From JALYTZ01 sp036559125 (lineage in GTDB: Bacteria > Vulcanimicrobiota > Vulcanimicrobiia > Vulcanimicrobiales > Vulcanimicrobiaceae), in contig DATBTT010000053.1 of assembly GCA_036559125.1 (NCBI GenBank), positions 1-64,000 of the forward strand: a DNA stretch of 64,000 nt, written 5' to 3'. The notes under the pieces were generated by a model. The model was not told the DNA's origin. It saw only the letters and a program-made list of their open reading frames with translations, and did no database searches. Every line of letters starts with the position of its first letter. Position 1 is the stretch's first letter. Below, piece after piece: positions 41,580 to 51,000 of the stretch. The translations under genes were made by a program, and so were the position numbers.

Positions 41580-42842
41580 GTGAAATTCATCGACGAAGCC
41601 GCCGTTTCGGTGGCGGCCGGCAACGGCGGCGACGGTATCGTGGCTTGGCGCCGCGAGAAGTACGTGCCGAAGGGCGGCCCGGCCGGCGGGGACGGCGGCC
41701 ACGGCGGTACCGTGTACCTCGAAGCCACGCCCGAACTCTCGACGCTGGTGGACTTTCGGTTCAAGCGGCAATTTGACGCGCCTTCGGGCAACGCAGGCGG
41801 CACCTCGAATAAATCGGGGAAAAGCGGCGAGGATCTAATCATCTCGGTTCCCGTCGGAACGCTGGTCTACCGGACGCTCGAGGATCAGCCTGAGGCATTT
41901 CTGGTCGACCTCAAATCACCCGGAGAGCGCGTGGTCGTTGCCAAAGGTGGGCGCGGGGGCCTCGGAAACCAGCACTTCGCAACCAGCAAGCGCCAGGCGC
42001 CCCGCTTCGCGGAGAAGGGCGAGCCCGGGCAAAAGTGCTCGCTGCGCCTGGAACTGCGGCTGCTTGCCGATTGCGGCGTCATCGGTCTTCCGAACGCCGG
42101 GAAATCGACGCTGCTCTCCGTGGTTTCGGCCGCTCGCCCCAAAATCGCCGACTATCCGTTCACGACCCTCGAGCCGCAACTCGGCGTGGTGCGCATCGCC
42201 GAAGAGGAATCGTTCGTGATGGTCGACGTGCCCGGGCTTATCGAAGGCGCGCACGAAGGTGCCGGTTTAGGCGATCAATTCTTGCGCCATGTCGAACGAA
42301 CGCGCGTGCTCGTCCACCTGCTAGACGGCGGCAAAACACTCGACGAGATTTTGCGCGATAAAGACATTATCGAAAACGAACTCATGGCGTGGAATCCACG
42401 GTTGCGCGAAAAACCCATGCTGCTCGTGGTGAGCAAATTGGACTTGCCGGACGCGCGCGAACGTTTGTCCGACCTGCGCGCGCGATTTCCCGAGATTCGC
42501 GGCATCAGTTCGGCAACGGGTGAAGCGGTTAGGGACCTTCTATACGCGGCGTGGCAGACGATTCAGGCCACGCCGCTGCCCGAAGTGGACGTTCCGGAGC
42601 CCCCGCGCATCCTGCTCAAACCCAACGAGCCGTTCGCGATCGACGTGCGCGGCGACACGTTCGTGATCTCAGGCGAACGCGTGGAACGACTGGCCTCGAT
42701 GACCGACTTCGATTCGGATGAAGGACTCGCGCGCTTCGAGCAAATCCTCGCGAAACTCGGCGTCGACAAAAAACTACGCGAGCTCGGCGCCAAGGAGGGC
42801 GATACGGTCCGAATCGGAGAGTTCGAGTTCACGTATTCATGA
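41580..42842 (+). CDS. obg: GTPase Obg/CgtA
   Basis: 420-aa ribosome-assembly GTPase. N-terminal glycine-rich Obg fold (about 1-158, with GPAGGDGGHGG and KGGRGGLGN), GTPase domain with G1 GLPNAGKSTLL, switch YPFTT, G3 DVPGLIEGA and G4 VSKLD, and a C-terminal OCT-like domain (about 340-420). It acts in late 50S maturation and stress responses. GTG start at 41580; poor Shine-Dalgarno, directly downstream of the terminator. Coupled to nadD by ATGA. Confidence 0.97.
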   Translation: MKFIDEAAVSVAAGNGGDGIVAWRREKYVPKGGPAGGDGGHGGTVYLEATPELSTLVDFRFKRQFDAPSGNAGGTSNKSGKSGEDLIISVPVGTLVYRTLEDQPEAFLVDLKSPGERVVVAKGGRGGLGNQHFATSKRQAPRFAEKGEPGQKCSLRLELRLLADCGVIGLPNAGKSTLLSVVSAARPKIADYPFTTLEPQLGVVRIAEEESFVMVDVPGLIEGAHEGAGLGDQFLRHVERTRVLVHLLDGGKTLDEILRDKDIIENELMAWNPRLREKPMLLVVSKLDLPDARERLSDLRARFPEIRGISSATGEAVRDLLYAAWQTIQATPLPEVDVPEPPRILLKPNEPFAIDVRGDTFVISGERVERLASMTDFDSDEGLARFEQILAKLGVDKKLRELGAKEGDTVRIGEFEFTYS

Positions 42843-43483
42843 CCGCAGCGCAGGCCGGCCCGGAACACCTTTCCATTGGCATCTTCGGCGGCACGTTCGA
42901 TCCGGTGCACAACGCGCATCTGTTCGTCGCAGAATCCGCCCGGCGGCTCGAAAGGCTCGATCGCATACTGTTCGTACCGACCGACGTCGCGCACTACCGC
43001 ACCGCAGCACACGCTAGCGTCGCGCATCGCTGCGCCATGATCAAAGGCGCTATCGCAAGCAACAAGCACTTCGTTCTCGACGAGACCGACCTGCGTGAGG
43101 GGGGCACGGGGTACACCGCCGATTTGCTTCCGCTCGTGCAAGCGAAGTATCCGAACGCGACGCTGACGTTTATCACCGGCGCCGATTCGCTTGCGAGCAA
43201 TTCGTGGGTGCGATTCGAAGAAGTCCTGGAGCGACTCGAATCCTTCGTCATCGCGCCGCGCGCGGGCGTCAAACCGGAGACCGTTTCTCGCGTCGTCGGC
43301 GCGATGCCGAAGCCTTTGCGCGAACGCGTCAAAACACTGAATCTGCCGGATTTGCCCGAAAGCGCGACTTTGATTCGCACGCTGCTCGGTCAGGGAAAAT
43401 CGGTGCGCTATCTCGTCCCCGAAGCCGTCTGGCACTACATCGTCTCGCACAATCTGTACGGCATCGCTTCGAACGATGCGTAA
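42839..43483 (+). CDS. nadD: nicotinate-nucleotide adenylyltransferase
   Basis: 214-aa enzyme making nicotinate adenine dinucleotide from NaMN and ATP. Motifs: IGIFGGTFDPVHNAHLFVAE (HxxH nucleotidyl-transfer motif) and late PESATLIRTLLGQGKSVRYLVP. It overlaps obg by ATGA; obg-nadD adjacency is common. An N-terminal extension of about 11 residues precedes the conserved strand, so a later start is possible. Confidence 0.95.
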   Translation: MTAAQAGPEHLSIGIFGGTFDPVHNAHLFVAESARRLERLDRILFVPTDVAHYRTAAHASVAHRCAMIKGAIASNKHFVLDETDLREGGTGYTADLLPLVQAKYPNATLTFITGADSLASNSWVRFEEVLERLESFVIAPRAGVKPETVSRVVGAMPKPLRERVKTLNLPDLPESATLIRTLLGQGKSVRYLVPEAVWHYIVSHNLYGIASNDA

Positions 43484-43859
43484 AGATACGGTCGTCGCAT
43501 TGCTCGCGCTCGGCGGATGCGCCGCGCACCTCGCAAGCGTTCCGGAAGCCATGGACGCGTGTTCGCGCGGCGCAAGGTACGTCGAAGTTGCCGATCGTGG
43601 AACGATCGTACGCGTATTGGGCATGCGCGAATCGCGCAGCGGGCTGCACGAAGGTTTCATCGCACGTTTGCACGGCGTTACGCTGAAAGTCGAAGACAAC
43701 GCCGATATCACCGGACCCATTGCGCTGCGAGCCGGCGAACCGATCGCGCTGCAAGGTCAATACGAATGCAACGACGGCGTGGTTCACTGGACGCACCACG
43801 ATCCGCGCTTTCGCCACTCCGCCGGTTATATCGAAGCGGGGGGCAAACGATACCAGTAA
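43476..43859 (+). CDS. DUF3465 protein
   Basis: 127-aa protein with an N-terminal signal-like segment (TVVALLALGGCAAHLAS; the Cys could be a lipobox, GGCA) followed by an OB-like domain. The segments GFIARLHGVTLKVEDN, LRAGEPIALQGQYECNDGVVHWTHHDP and HSAGYI are characteristic of DUF3465, an uncharacterised secreted or periplasmic family. Overlaps nadD by 8 bp and maf by 1 bp (TAATG), so it is part of the operon. Confidence 0.8.
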   Translation: MRKDTVVALLALGGCAAHLASVPEAMDACSRGARYVEVADRGTIVRVLGMRESRSGLHEGFIARLHGVTLKVEDNADITGPIALRAGEPIALQGQYECNDGVVHWTHHDPRFRHSAGYIEAGGKRYQ

Positions 43860-44449
43860 TGCTGCTGCGCCGCATCGTGCTCGCGAGCGCATCGCCGCGA
43901 CGTCTCGAATTACTGCGCAGCTTGCGTTTCGAGGTCGAGGTCGTGCCCAGCGCATACGACGAGCCCGAACGTCCCGGTCTCTCTCCGCGCGAGCTTGCGA
44001 TCGAGCACGCGCGCAACAAAGCTTCTGACGTTCGAATCTCGCGAGGCGACGCGGTCGTCGTGGCGGCCGACACCGTCGTCGACGTCGACGGCGTGGCGTT
44101 CGGCAAACCGCGCGACGCGCACGACGCGCTGCGTATGTTGCGCGAGCTTTCCGGTCGTGCGCACTTCGTGCACACCGCGTATGCGCTCGCGATTCCTACG
44201 CGCGACGCCCTCATTGAAGAATGCGCGAGCAGCGCCGTTACGTTTTACGCTTTGAGCGACGACGAAATCGCACGGTACGTCCGAAGCGGGGAGCCGATGG
44301 ACAAGGCCGGCGCATACGGAATCCAAGCATACGGCGCGACGCTGGTGGAGCGGGTGGATGGGGATTTTTATACCGTTATGGGCTTTCCGCTCGCAGGCTT
44401 CGTGCGGTCGCTGCGCCGCCTGGGTTTTAGTCTGCCGATAGAGAATTAA
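43859..44449 (+). CDS. maf: Maf-family nucleoside triphosphate pyrophosphatase
   Basis: 196-aa house-cleaning enzyme hydrolysing dTTP/UTP or modified nucleotides. Motifs: VLASASPRRLELLRSL, AADTVV, GKPRDAHDALRML, GEPMDKAGAYGIQ and GDFYTVMGFP. The ATG at 43859 shares a base with the preceding stop. It precedes mreCD, a widely conserved neighbourhood (maf-mre). Confidence 0.95.
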   Translation: MLLRRIVLASASPRRLELLRSLRFEVEVVPSAYDEPERPGLSPRELAIEHARNKASDVRISRGDAVVVAADTVVDVDGVAFGKPRDAHDALRMLRELSGRAHFVHTAYALAIPTRDALIEECASSAVTFYALSDDEIARYVRSGEPMDKAGAYGIQAYGATLVERVDGDFYTVMGFPLAGFVRSLRRLGFSLPIEN

Positions 44450-44471
44450 ACGCATAACGGCGTCTGGAATC

Positions 44472-44486
44472 GGGGAGCGGGCAATA
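44472..44486 (+). promoter_or_regulatory. Shine-Dalgarno and probable non-canonical ATA start of mreC
   Basis: GGGGAG (44472-44477) is followed after 6 nt by ATA (44484-44486), in frame with mreC. Initiation here restores a full N-terminus (FTYRDERRLFAVIS before the hydrophobic stretch). No ATG, GTG or TTG is in frame between the maf stop and the GTG at 44529, which itself lacks a Shine-Dalgarno. Confidence 0.5.
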
Positions 44487-44528
44487 TTTACGTATCGTGA
44501 CGAGCGACGACTCTTTGCGGTAATCAGC

Positions 44529-45290
44529 GTGATTATCGTGGCGGCTTTGGTCGCGCTCGTCCAAGTGAGCGCCGCCCGCAACGGCTCCCCCAGCCCGATC
44601 ACCGTCGCAGGAATGACGGCAGCCGCGCTATTCGAAGAGCTCGCCAGCGGCGCGATCGGCGGGGTCCGCAACGGCGGTCAAAGCCTCATCGCCATCCCGC
44701 AACTCGAACGGGAAAACGCCCGGCTGCGCGCCGAAGACGTCGCCGTCGCCCAAGAGAATGCCCGCTTGCACGAGGAGGTGACGGCCTACAGCCAGCAGGT
44801 TGCCCTCGCGCCACGCATGGCTGAATACCGCAATTCCATCGCCGCTCGCGTCATCGGATTCCCTCCGGAAAACGAGTCGCGCGCCGTGACGATCGACCGG
44901 GGGACGCGTAACGGAGTGAGCCGCGACGACGGCGTGCTCACCGCCAAGGGCGTGGTAGGCCGGGTCATCGAAGCCGGCCCATTCACCAGCAAAGTCGCGC
45001 TCATCACCGATTTCACATCCAACATTCCGGCAGTGGTTCAGCGCGGCCGCTACTGGGGCATTGCCAAGGGAAACGACGCGAGCGTGCGGTTGGAGTACGT
45101 CTCCCAGGACGCGCCGTTGAAAATCGGTGACCGCGTCGTAACCGGCGAGGCGCGATCGTTTCATTCCGGCGCGCTGATCGGCACCATCATACGAATCGAA
45201 CGGGGCGACACCAACCTTTACCAAACCGCCATCGTCAAACCCGCCGTGGATCTTTCAAGTCTCGATCGTCTTGTCGTTGTCCCGAAGTAA
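44529..45290 (+). CDS. mreC: rod shape-determining protein MreC
   Basis: 253 aa from the GTG at 44529. One N-terminal TM segment, a coiled coil (LERENARLRAEDVAVAQENARLHEE) and a periplasmic double beta-barrel (RVIGF...VTIDRGTRNGVSRDDGVLTAKGVVGRV) are visible. MreC scaffolds the elongasome with MreD and PBP2. From this start the TM helix is truncated to about 11 residues; reading from 44484 (an ATA) gives 268 aa with a normal cytoplasmic stub and a full-length helix. Thus the true start is probably upstream, or the genome has a base change or error at that codon. mreB is not in the window. Confidence 0.9.
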   Translation: MIIVAALVALVQVSAARNGSPSPITVAGMTAAALFEELASGAIGGVRNGGQSLIAIPQLERENARLRAEDVAVAQENARLHEEVTAYSQQVALAPRMAEYRNSIAARVIGFPPENESRAVTIDRGTRNGVSRDDGVLTAKGVVGRVIEAGPFTSKVALITDFTSNIPAVVQRGRYWGIAKGNDASVRLEYVSQDAPLKIGDRVVTGEARSFHSGALIGTIIRIERGDTNLYQTAIVKPAVDLSSLDRLVVVPK

Positions 45291-45801
45291 GGTCCGTGAG
45301 ACTCCGTTCACCGGACCGGTTTGGTGGGTGGCGGGCGTTTATTTGGCCCTCGCACTTCTCGCGCAAGTCGAGTTGTTGCATTTCGCGCGCTTTCGCGGCG
45401 CCGAAGTTAGTCTCGTGCTGGTTGTCGTCGTTTGGTACGCGATTCGCGTCGACGCGCGCCGCGCCGCCGTCTACGGCCTGATCGCCGGTCTCTGCGAGGA
45501 CGTTCTCGCAACGCAGACCGGAGCGGCGTGGACGATCTCTACGACGATCACCGCGATTCTAGCCGGCATGCTTTCGCGCGGATTTTTCGCCGATTCGACT
45601 CCGCTCGTGGCCGGAATCACGTTCATCGCGACGCTGATCCGCAGCTTGTTCTTTTGGATCGTCATGGCCATCGAGGGCTATCCGGCCGGGTATGCGGCCA
45701 TTCATTTCCACCAGGCGTTATGGCAGGCACTGCTCAATGCGGCACTCGTTGTCGTCCTGACTCTGGCGATTCGCTACCGCGAAAATCTTCCGTTCCGATG
45801 A
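45271..45801 (+). CDS. mreD: rod shape-determining protein MreD
   Basis: 176-aa membrane protein with five or six TM segments and the MreD pattern (FARFRGAEVSLVLVVVVW, YGLIAGLCEDVL, RENLPFR at the end). It overlaps mreC by 20 bp and mrdA by ATGA. The start is a TTG at 45271 or 45277; no ATG or GTG is in frame earlier than the first TM segment. Confidence 0.88.
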   Translation: MSLSRSKVRETPFTGPVWWVAGVYLALALLAQVELLHFARFRGAEVSLVLVVVVWYAIRVDARRAAVYGLIAGLCEDVLATQTGAAWTISTTITAILAGMLSRGFFADSTPLVAGITFIATLIRSLFFWIVMAIEGYPAGYAAIHFHQALWQALLNAALVVVLTLAIRYRENLPFR

Positions 45802-47654
45802 TCCCCAACTACAAGCGCCGGAAAACGCCGTGGGAGCGTTCGCCGTGGCGTATCGGCGCATTCGTCGCCGTCGCCGCGCTCGCTCTCGTGGCGCTCGTTT
45901 TCCGCCTGACACAAGTCCAGATCGTCCACGGCGACGAGTATCGCTTGCAGGCCCAAGCCAATCAGGTGCGGCTCATTCCAGTGGCCGCGCCGCGCGGCAT
46001 CATCTACGGTCGCAACGGCAAAGTGCTGGTGCGCAGCCGGCCATCGTTCGTAGTCGCGCTGATTCCCTCCGAAGTCAAGGACGTCGAGGCCGAACTCAAG
46101 ACGCTCGCGCACGTGACCGACATGCCGCTATCGAGTCTCAAACAGCGCATGCTCCACCACCACGGCGTGAACTACAAAAACTTCGACGAGCTTGCAGTCT
46201 ACGAGCCGTACGGACCGGTAATTCTGGCGTCGGACCTCTCCGTCGCGAAGGTGGCGCGCGTCTCCGAGTTGCTCAACGATCTTCCGGGCGTCGATCTCGA
46301 AGCGCAACCGATCCGCAATTATCCATACGGGCCGATGGGCTCGCATTTATTCGGATACGTCGGTGCGATTACCGCAGACGAATACAAAAAACTGCGCCAC
46401 ATGGGGTATTCGCCAAACGACGTCGTCGGCAAAGACGGGCTCGAATACGAATACGATCGGTATCTGCGCGGTCAGCTCGGCGGCCAGCGCATCGTGGTCG
46501 ACTCGCAAGGACAGGTCGTTCCGACGATCAAGCTTCCCTCGAAGCAACCCGTCGCCGGCGACGGCCTCGTAACGAGCATCGACTGGCGTTTGCAATCGCT
46601 CGCCGAACGCGCGCTCGCAAGCGAGATCAAGTCCTGGGGCCACGGCAGAAAACTTTCGGGAGCCGTCGTTGCACTCGATCCGTACACCGGCGGAGTCATG
46701 GCGCTGGTCGGCTATCCGAACTTCGATCCCAACGATTTCGCGGCCGACAAATACAAGAAAATTTCGTTCTACCTCACCGACCCGACGCAACCGCTTTTTG
46801 ACGACGCTATCGCCGCGGCAACTCCGACCGGGTCGACGTTCAAAATGGTGACGGGGTCGGGCGCGATCAGCGACGGCGTCGTCAAGCCAAACGAAATCGT
46901 GTTCGATTCCGGCGGGTGGAACTGCGGCGGGTACTACGCGCGCGACATCGCGTCGGGCGGTTTGGGACGCACGACTTTCGTGCCGGCGCTCGCCGCGTCA
47001 TCGGACGGATATTTCTATCAGATGGCGTGGCGTTTGGGCAACGCGCGGTTACGCAAGTGGGCGCTGGCCTTCGGCCTTTCGAAGAAATCCGGAATAGATC
47101 TGCCGGGAGAGAACGAGGGTAACTGGCCGACCAACGCCTGGAGCCTGAGGGTCAACGGCGTGCCGATGGAACCCGCCGATGCCTGCTTTCTCGGCATCGG
47201 CCAAGGCGCGATGCAAGCCACGCCCTTGCAGATGGCCAACGTAGCGGCCACGGTCGCCAACGGCGGCACGCTTTATCGTCCGCGCGTCGTGTGGCAGGTG
47301 CGCGACCCGCACGGACATCCGATCCGGAGCTGGCGACCGCAAGTGATTCGCCACGTTCCGGCGACCGAACAAGCGCTGCAAGCGGTGCGCGAAGGCATGG
47401 CCAAAGTCACCGACCCCGGCGGCACCGCGTACGGGTTCGCAATCGACGGCCTGCCGTTCTCGGGAAAGACCGGAACCGTCGAAACCGGGAACGGCGCGGG
47501 AGCCAATACGACGTGGTTCGTGTGTTGGGCGCCCACGAAGCATCCAAAGTTTGCGATGGCCGTTTTCGTCGATCGCTCGGGCGGATACGGCGCGTCGGTG
47601 GCAGCGCCGATAGCGCACGAGATCCTCGTAAAATACTTCCACAAAAAAGGCTAG
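45798..47654 (+). CDS. mrdA: penicillin-binding protein 2 (elongasome transpeptidase)
   Basis: 618-aa class B PBP. One N-terminal TM helix (about 19-40), a dimerisation/pedestal domain, and a transpeptidase domain with SxxK as STFK (in TPTGSTFKM), SxD as SSD (SSDGYFYQM; SxD is the normal form for PBP2) and KTG in FSGKTGTVE. It cross-links peptidoglycan during rod elongation with RodA, MreC and MreD. ATGA overlap with mreD. Its stop overlaps that of the convergent gene by 3 bp. Confidence 0.95.
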   Translation: MIPNYKRRKTPWERSPWRIGAFVAVAALALVALVFRLTQVQIVHGDEYRLQAQANQVRLIPVAAPRGIIYGRNGKVLVRSRPSFVVALIPSEVKDVEAELKTLAHVTDMPLSSLKQRMLHHHGVNYKNFDELAVYEPYGPVILASDLSVAKVARVSELLNDLPGVDLEAQPIRNYPYGPMGSHLFGYVGAITADEYKKLRHMGYSPNDVVGKDGLEYEYDRYLRGQLGGQRIVVDSQGQVVPTIKLPSKQPVAGDGLVTSIDWRLQSLAERALASEIKSWGHGRKLSGAVVALDPYTGGVMALVGYPNFDPNDFAADKYKKISFYLTDPTQPLFDDAIAAATPTGSTFKMVTGSGAISDGVVKPNEIVFDSGGWNCGGYYARDIASGGLGRTTFVPALAASSDGYFYQMAWRLGNARLRKWALAFGLSKKSGIDLPGENEGNWPTNAWSLRVNGVPMEPADACFLGIGQGAMQATPLQMANVAATVANGGTLYRPRVVWQVRDPHGHPIRSWRPQVIRHVPATEQALQAVREGMAKVTDPGGTAYGFAIDGLPFSGKTGTVETGNGAGANTTWFVCWAPTKHPKFAMAVFVDRSGGYGASVAAPIAHEILVKYFHKKG

Positions 47655-48007
47655 CTGGAGCGGTTGGCGAGAGCGCGTTCGAGTGCGGTGCGTATTGCAG
47701 GCGCGCGTTCTTGCGTTGCGGCGGCGCGCAAGATCGCGACGCTCCACTGCGTGTCGACGAGCGCGAGACGCTCGATCATTTCCAATCGCGCGGTTTCGTC
47801 GAGATCCACGAGCGATGCATCCACGTCGAGCGGCCACGTGACGGCATCGCGCGTGGAATGTTGCCTGGGCTGCGGCGTTGCATCCGGTGGCGCGGCGACG
47901 GCCTCCGCGCGTTTTGCAGAACGCGTCAGCGCGGTGCCGATCCCGAAAAGCAAGACGCCGATCAGAAAAGCTATACCCAGAGGGAGGGAAAGACTACTCG
48001 ACAACAA
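47651..48007 (-). CDS. module protein B': small TM protein with HEAT-like C-terminus
   Basis: 118-aa protein: one N-terminal TM helix (SLPLGIAFLIGVLLFGIGTAL), a Pro/Ala-rich linker, and a helical C-terminus (LDETARLEMIERLALVDTQWSVAILRAAAT) reminiscent of a HEAT/Armadillo-like pair. It starts with TTG (48007 or 48004) within the last codons of the large repeat protein B and is coupled to it. It has the same layout as the 136-aa protein at 51282. Function unknown. Confidence 0.6.
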   Translation of the reverse strand: MLSSSLSLPLGIAFLIGVLLFGIGTALTRSAKRAEAVAAPPDATPQPRQHSTRDAVTWPLDVDASLVDLDETARLEMIERLALVDTQWSVAILRAAATQERAPAIRTALERALANRSS

Positions 48008-51000
48008 CGTGCGCGAGACTGCGTAGCTCGTCGAGCACGGCGCCCAGGGCGGCGTCGAGCGTGCGATTGACGCTCGTACTAAGGACGCGATGGAACTCCG
48101 GCATCGGCAACGCTTCGAGCAGCGAGAACACGTCGAGTAATTCGGAACGGTAGGCGTGCAGAACGCGGGAGGTGCCGCGCGTCGATTCGATCGTCGTTCC
48201 GAGAACGTGAGCGTACGCAATCCATGGCGCTACCGCTCCTAGCGGAGCGCTCTCGAGCCGCGCAAGCAGCTCAGGCAGCGCGGCGGAATTCGCGCCACCG
48301 CAGAGTCGCACGACGCTCTCCGGCCGATCCTGCGGCAACCCATCGAAAGGACCGCATTCGGCTACGTCTTGCAGCACGGCGCGAATGGCAAAGCGGCTGT
48401 CCCGATCTTCGAGATCTTTGCCGGTAATCGTCAGGCGCGGCAAATGCATGCGCACGAAAAAACGATCCAGCGGCGCTCGCATCGTACGCGCCGCGGTCTG
48501 CAGATTCTGGGCGACGTCGGGCGGCGCACCCGCTATTCGATCCGGGAAAAACGTGCGGATGGCGAACAGGTGCGCGATCAAGCCGCCCGCATCGCTCTTT
48601 TCAAGCGTGCGAATCGCCTGCACGAGTTGCTCCTGGGTGAAGTCGACGTAGAGTAGCGCATCGGCGACGGATTGCTCGCCCGCGAAGCGCACGGGCGCCT
48701 CGGGCTGCAAAACCTGTCGTGCGTCCGGAAGATCGTCGAATGCCGGTCCGCGGGCGGAGGCTGGTTCGGGTTGCGCCGGTACTTCGCGAGCGGGCGGTTG
48801 GAACTGCGGAAAGATCTGCGCGACCGAGATCGGCGTCCCGACCGACGTCGCCTCGAGCGACGGTGTGGAAACGACGTGCAACGGCGCGGCCGATAGCGCG
48901 AGCGATTTTTCGCCGTCCCACTGCACGACCGCGCGCGCCTCGATCGCCGTTCCGCCGGGCAGCGGCGATATTACGATCATCTCCCACCGCACGCGCAATT
49001 CGACGTTAGGATTGATGTCCGTGAGCATCAGCCCGCGTTGAGACCACAGCTGCGACACGCCCAAATCGTCGGCCACACCCAACCCATTGATCGCCGTACT
49101 TCCGGGTACGTAGACCGCGAGATTTGAGGGGATCGCGCGAAGGACGAGTTGCTCCGCCTGGCCGTCGCCGGTATTATTCAAGCGCAACTCGTAGGTCACG
49201 CGTTCGCCCGCGTTTATTTGCTCGCCGGGATTGCCGCGCAGTTCCGCGCCGTTCGCGAAATTCGCCTCGGCGAAGATCGGAATTTCCAATGACGCAAATT
49301 GCACGGGGCTCACGCCGCGACCGTAGAGAGAGCCCGCGACCGCGAGCACGCGATCGCGTTTGGGCGCCCGCAGTAGCCGCACCGTAACGTGCGCTTCGTG
49401 CGTGCGTTGCGCGGGAACGTCGCCGAAATGCAGGACGTTGCGCTCGCGACGCGCGTTCTGCGCTTTTTCCACCGTGAGTTCGTCGGGCATGGCAAGCTCC
49501 ATGCGTGCATCGCGAAGCGCATCGGATCCGTCGTTGGTGAACCGAATGACGAAATCGCGCGTCTGGCCGGGACGCAAATCGCCGGCATCGGCAAGTTCCC
49601 AATTGCAGTGTTCGGCCAGCAATTGCGGGCGCGAGCGCACGATCACGGTACCGACGCCCAAATCGAAATCGCCCGACTCGCGTTCGAGCACCGCGCCTAA
49701 GACCAGTTGCGAGCGATCCGGCACGGGCGATGCGACGCGGGCGGCGATCGTAAAGGTACGTTCGGCGTGCGGTTGTACGATGCCCAGCGCGAGCGGCGAC
49801 CCGTAGGGGACCGCTTCGCCGGGAGTTTCCGCGATTCGAACGTCTTCCAAAAACGCGCCCGGGATGACCCGAAGACCAACATTGCGCTCCGCGGCGGTTC
49901 CGTCGTTAAAGACGTGGGCCGTGAACAGCACGTCTTCGCGTGCGTGCGCCAAGCCACGGTCCACTTCGACGTAGTTGCGCGCGCGCGTGAAGCGCGGCGT
50001 AACGCGCACGACGAGCCGGCGCGCGAATCGGCGCTCTCCGCTTTTCCAACGCAGCGTCGCTTCGACCGGCAGCTCGACGTCTTCGCCGGAGGGCACGGCG
50101 ACCGTAGCGCTCAAACCGATTTCGATCTCGCGCCCCGCCGGTACGGCTCCCGCGGAGAATGTCGTCCCCGCGAAGCTCTCGTCGCCGACGGGCTGTCCGT
50201 CCACTGTGGCCGAGCCCGGCGTATACATCAGGCCGGACGGCAAATCGAATTGCATAGAGACGTTTTGCGCTGCGCCGGTACCGGCGTTGAGCGCGCGCAG
50301 CGTCAGCGGCACGCGCATTCCCGGCGTTACGATATCGTCGCAATGCAACGTGAACTTCGTTTCGTCGTTTTCGAAGTTGACCGGCGAATGTACGAGAATT
50401 TCGGCCGAGGATATCGGGAATTCGGCGATCTCGCGAGACGCGACGACGCCGCTGACTTTGAGGCGGGTACCGTCGGGAAGCGGCGCTTCGATCGTGGCTT
50501 GATATTCGACGACGATCGATTGACCGGGACCCAATCGTTGCGCGACGATCGTTTCGGTCGAGTAATCGAACGGCTCGCCCTCGATGTTGAGCAGCGCTCG
50601 TCCGCCTACGCGCGCGCTGCGCGGCACGTATGCCGCGTACTCGGGCAACGGCAGGCTGATCATCACGTCGTGGGCGCTCGACGGCCCGTTGTTCGCGATC
50701 GTGGCGCGGACGCCGATCGTATCTCCGGGCTTGAGATCGTCGGGCGCGCCGAGCGTCACCAACGTCTGCGTGTTGCGCAACACGGGCGAGCTGCGCACGA
50801 CGCGGCGCTCGATGTTCGAAGCGACCAGCGCCGTCTGGTCGGCGGCGAGTACCGCTTGGAAGGCCAGCTCGGTTGCGTCCTCGACCGGTTCGTCTACCCG
50901 AAAGCTGCACGCGACCGCGCGCTGACCGTTCGTCTCGAGGTCTGGTAGCGCGGCGCCTTCAGTCGCGGCAAAACTCGATCCCTCGCTCAGAGGCGCGTCG

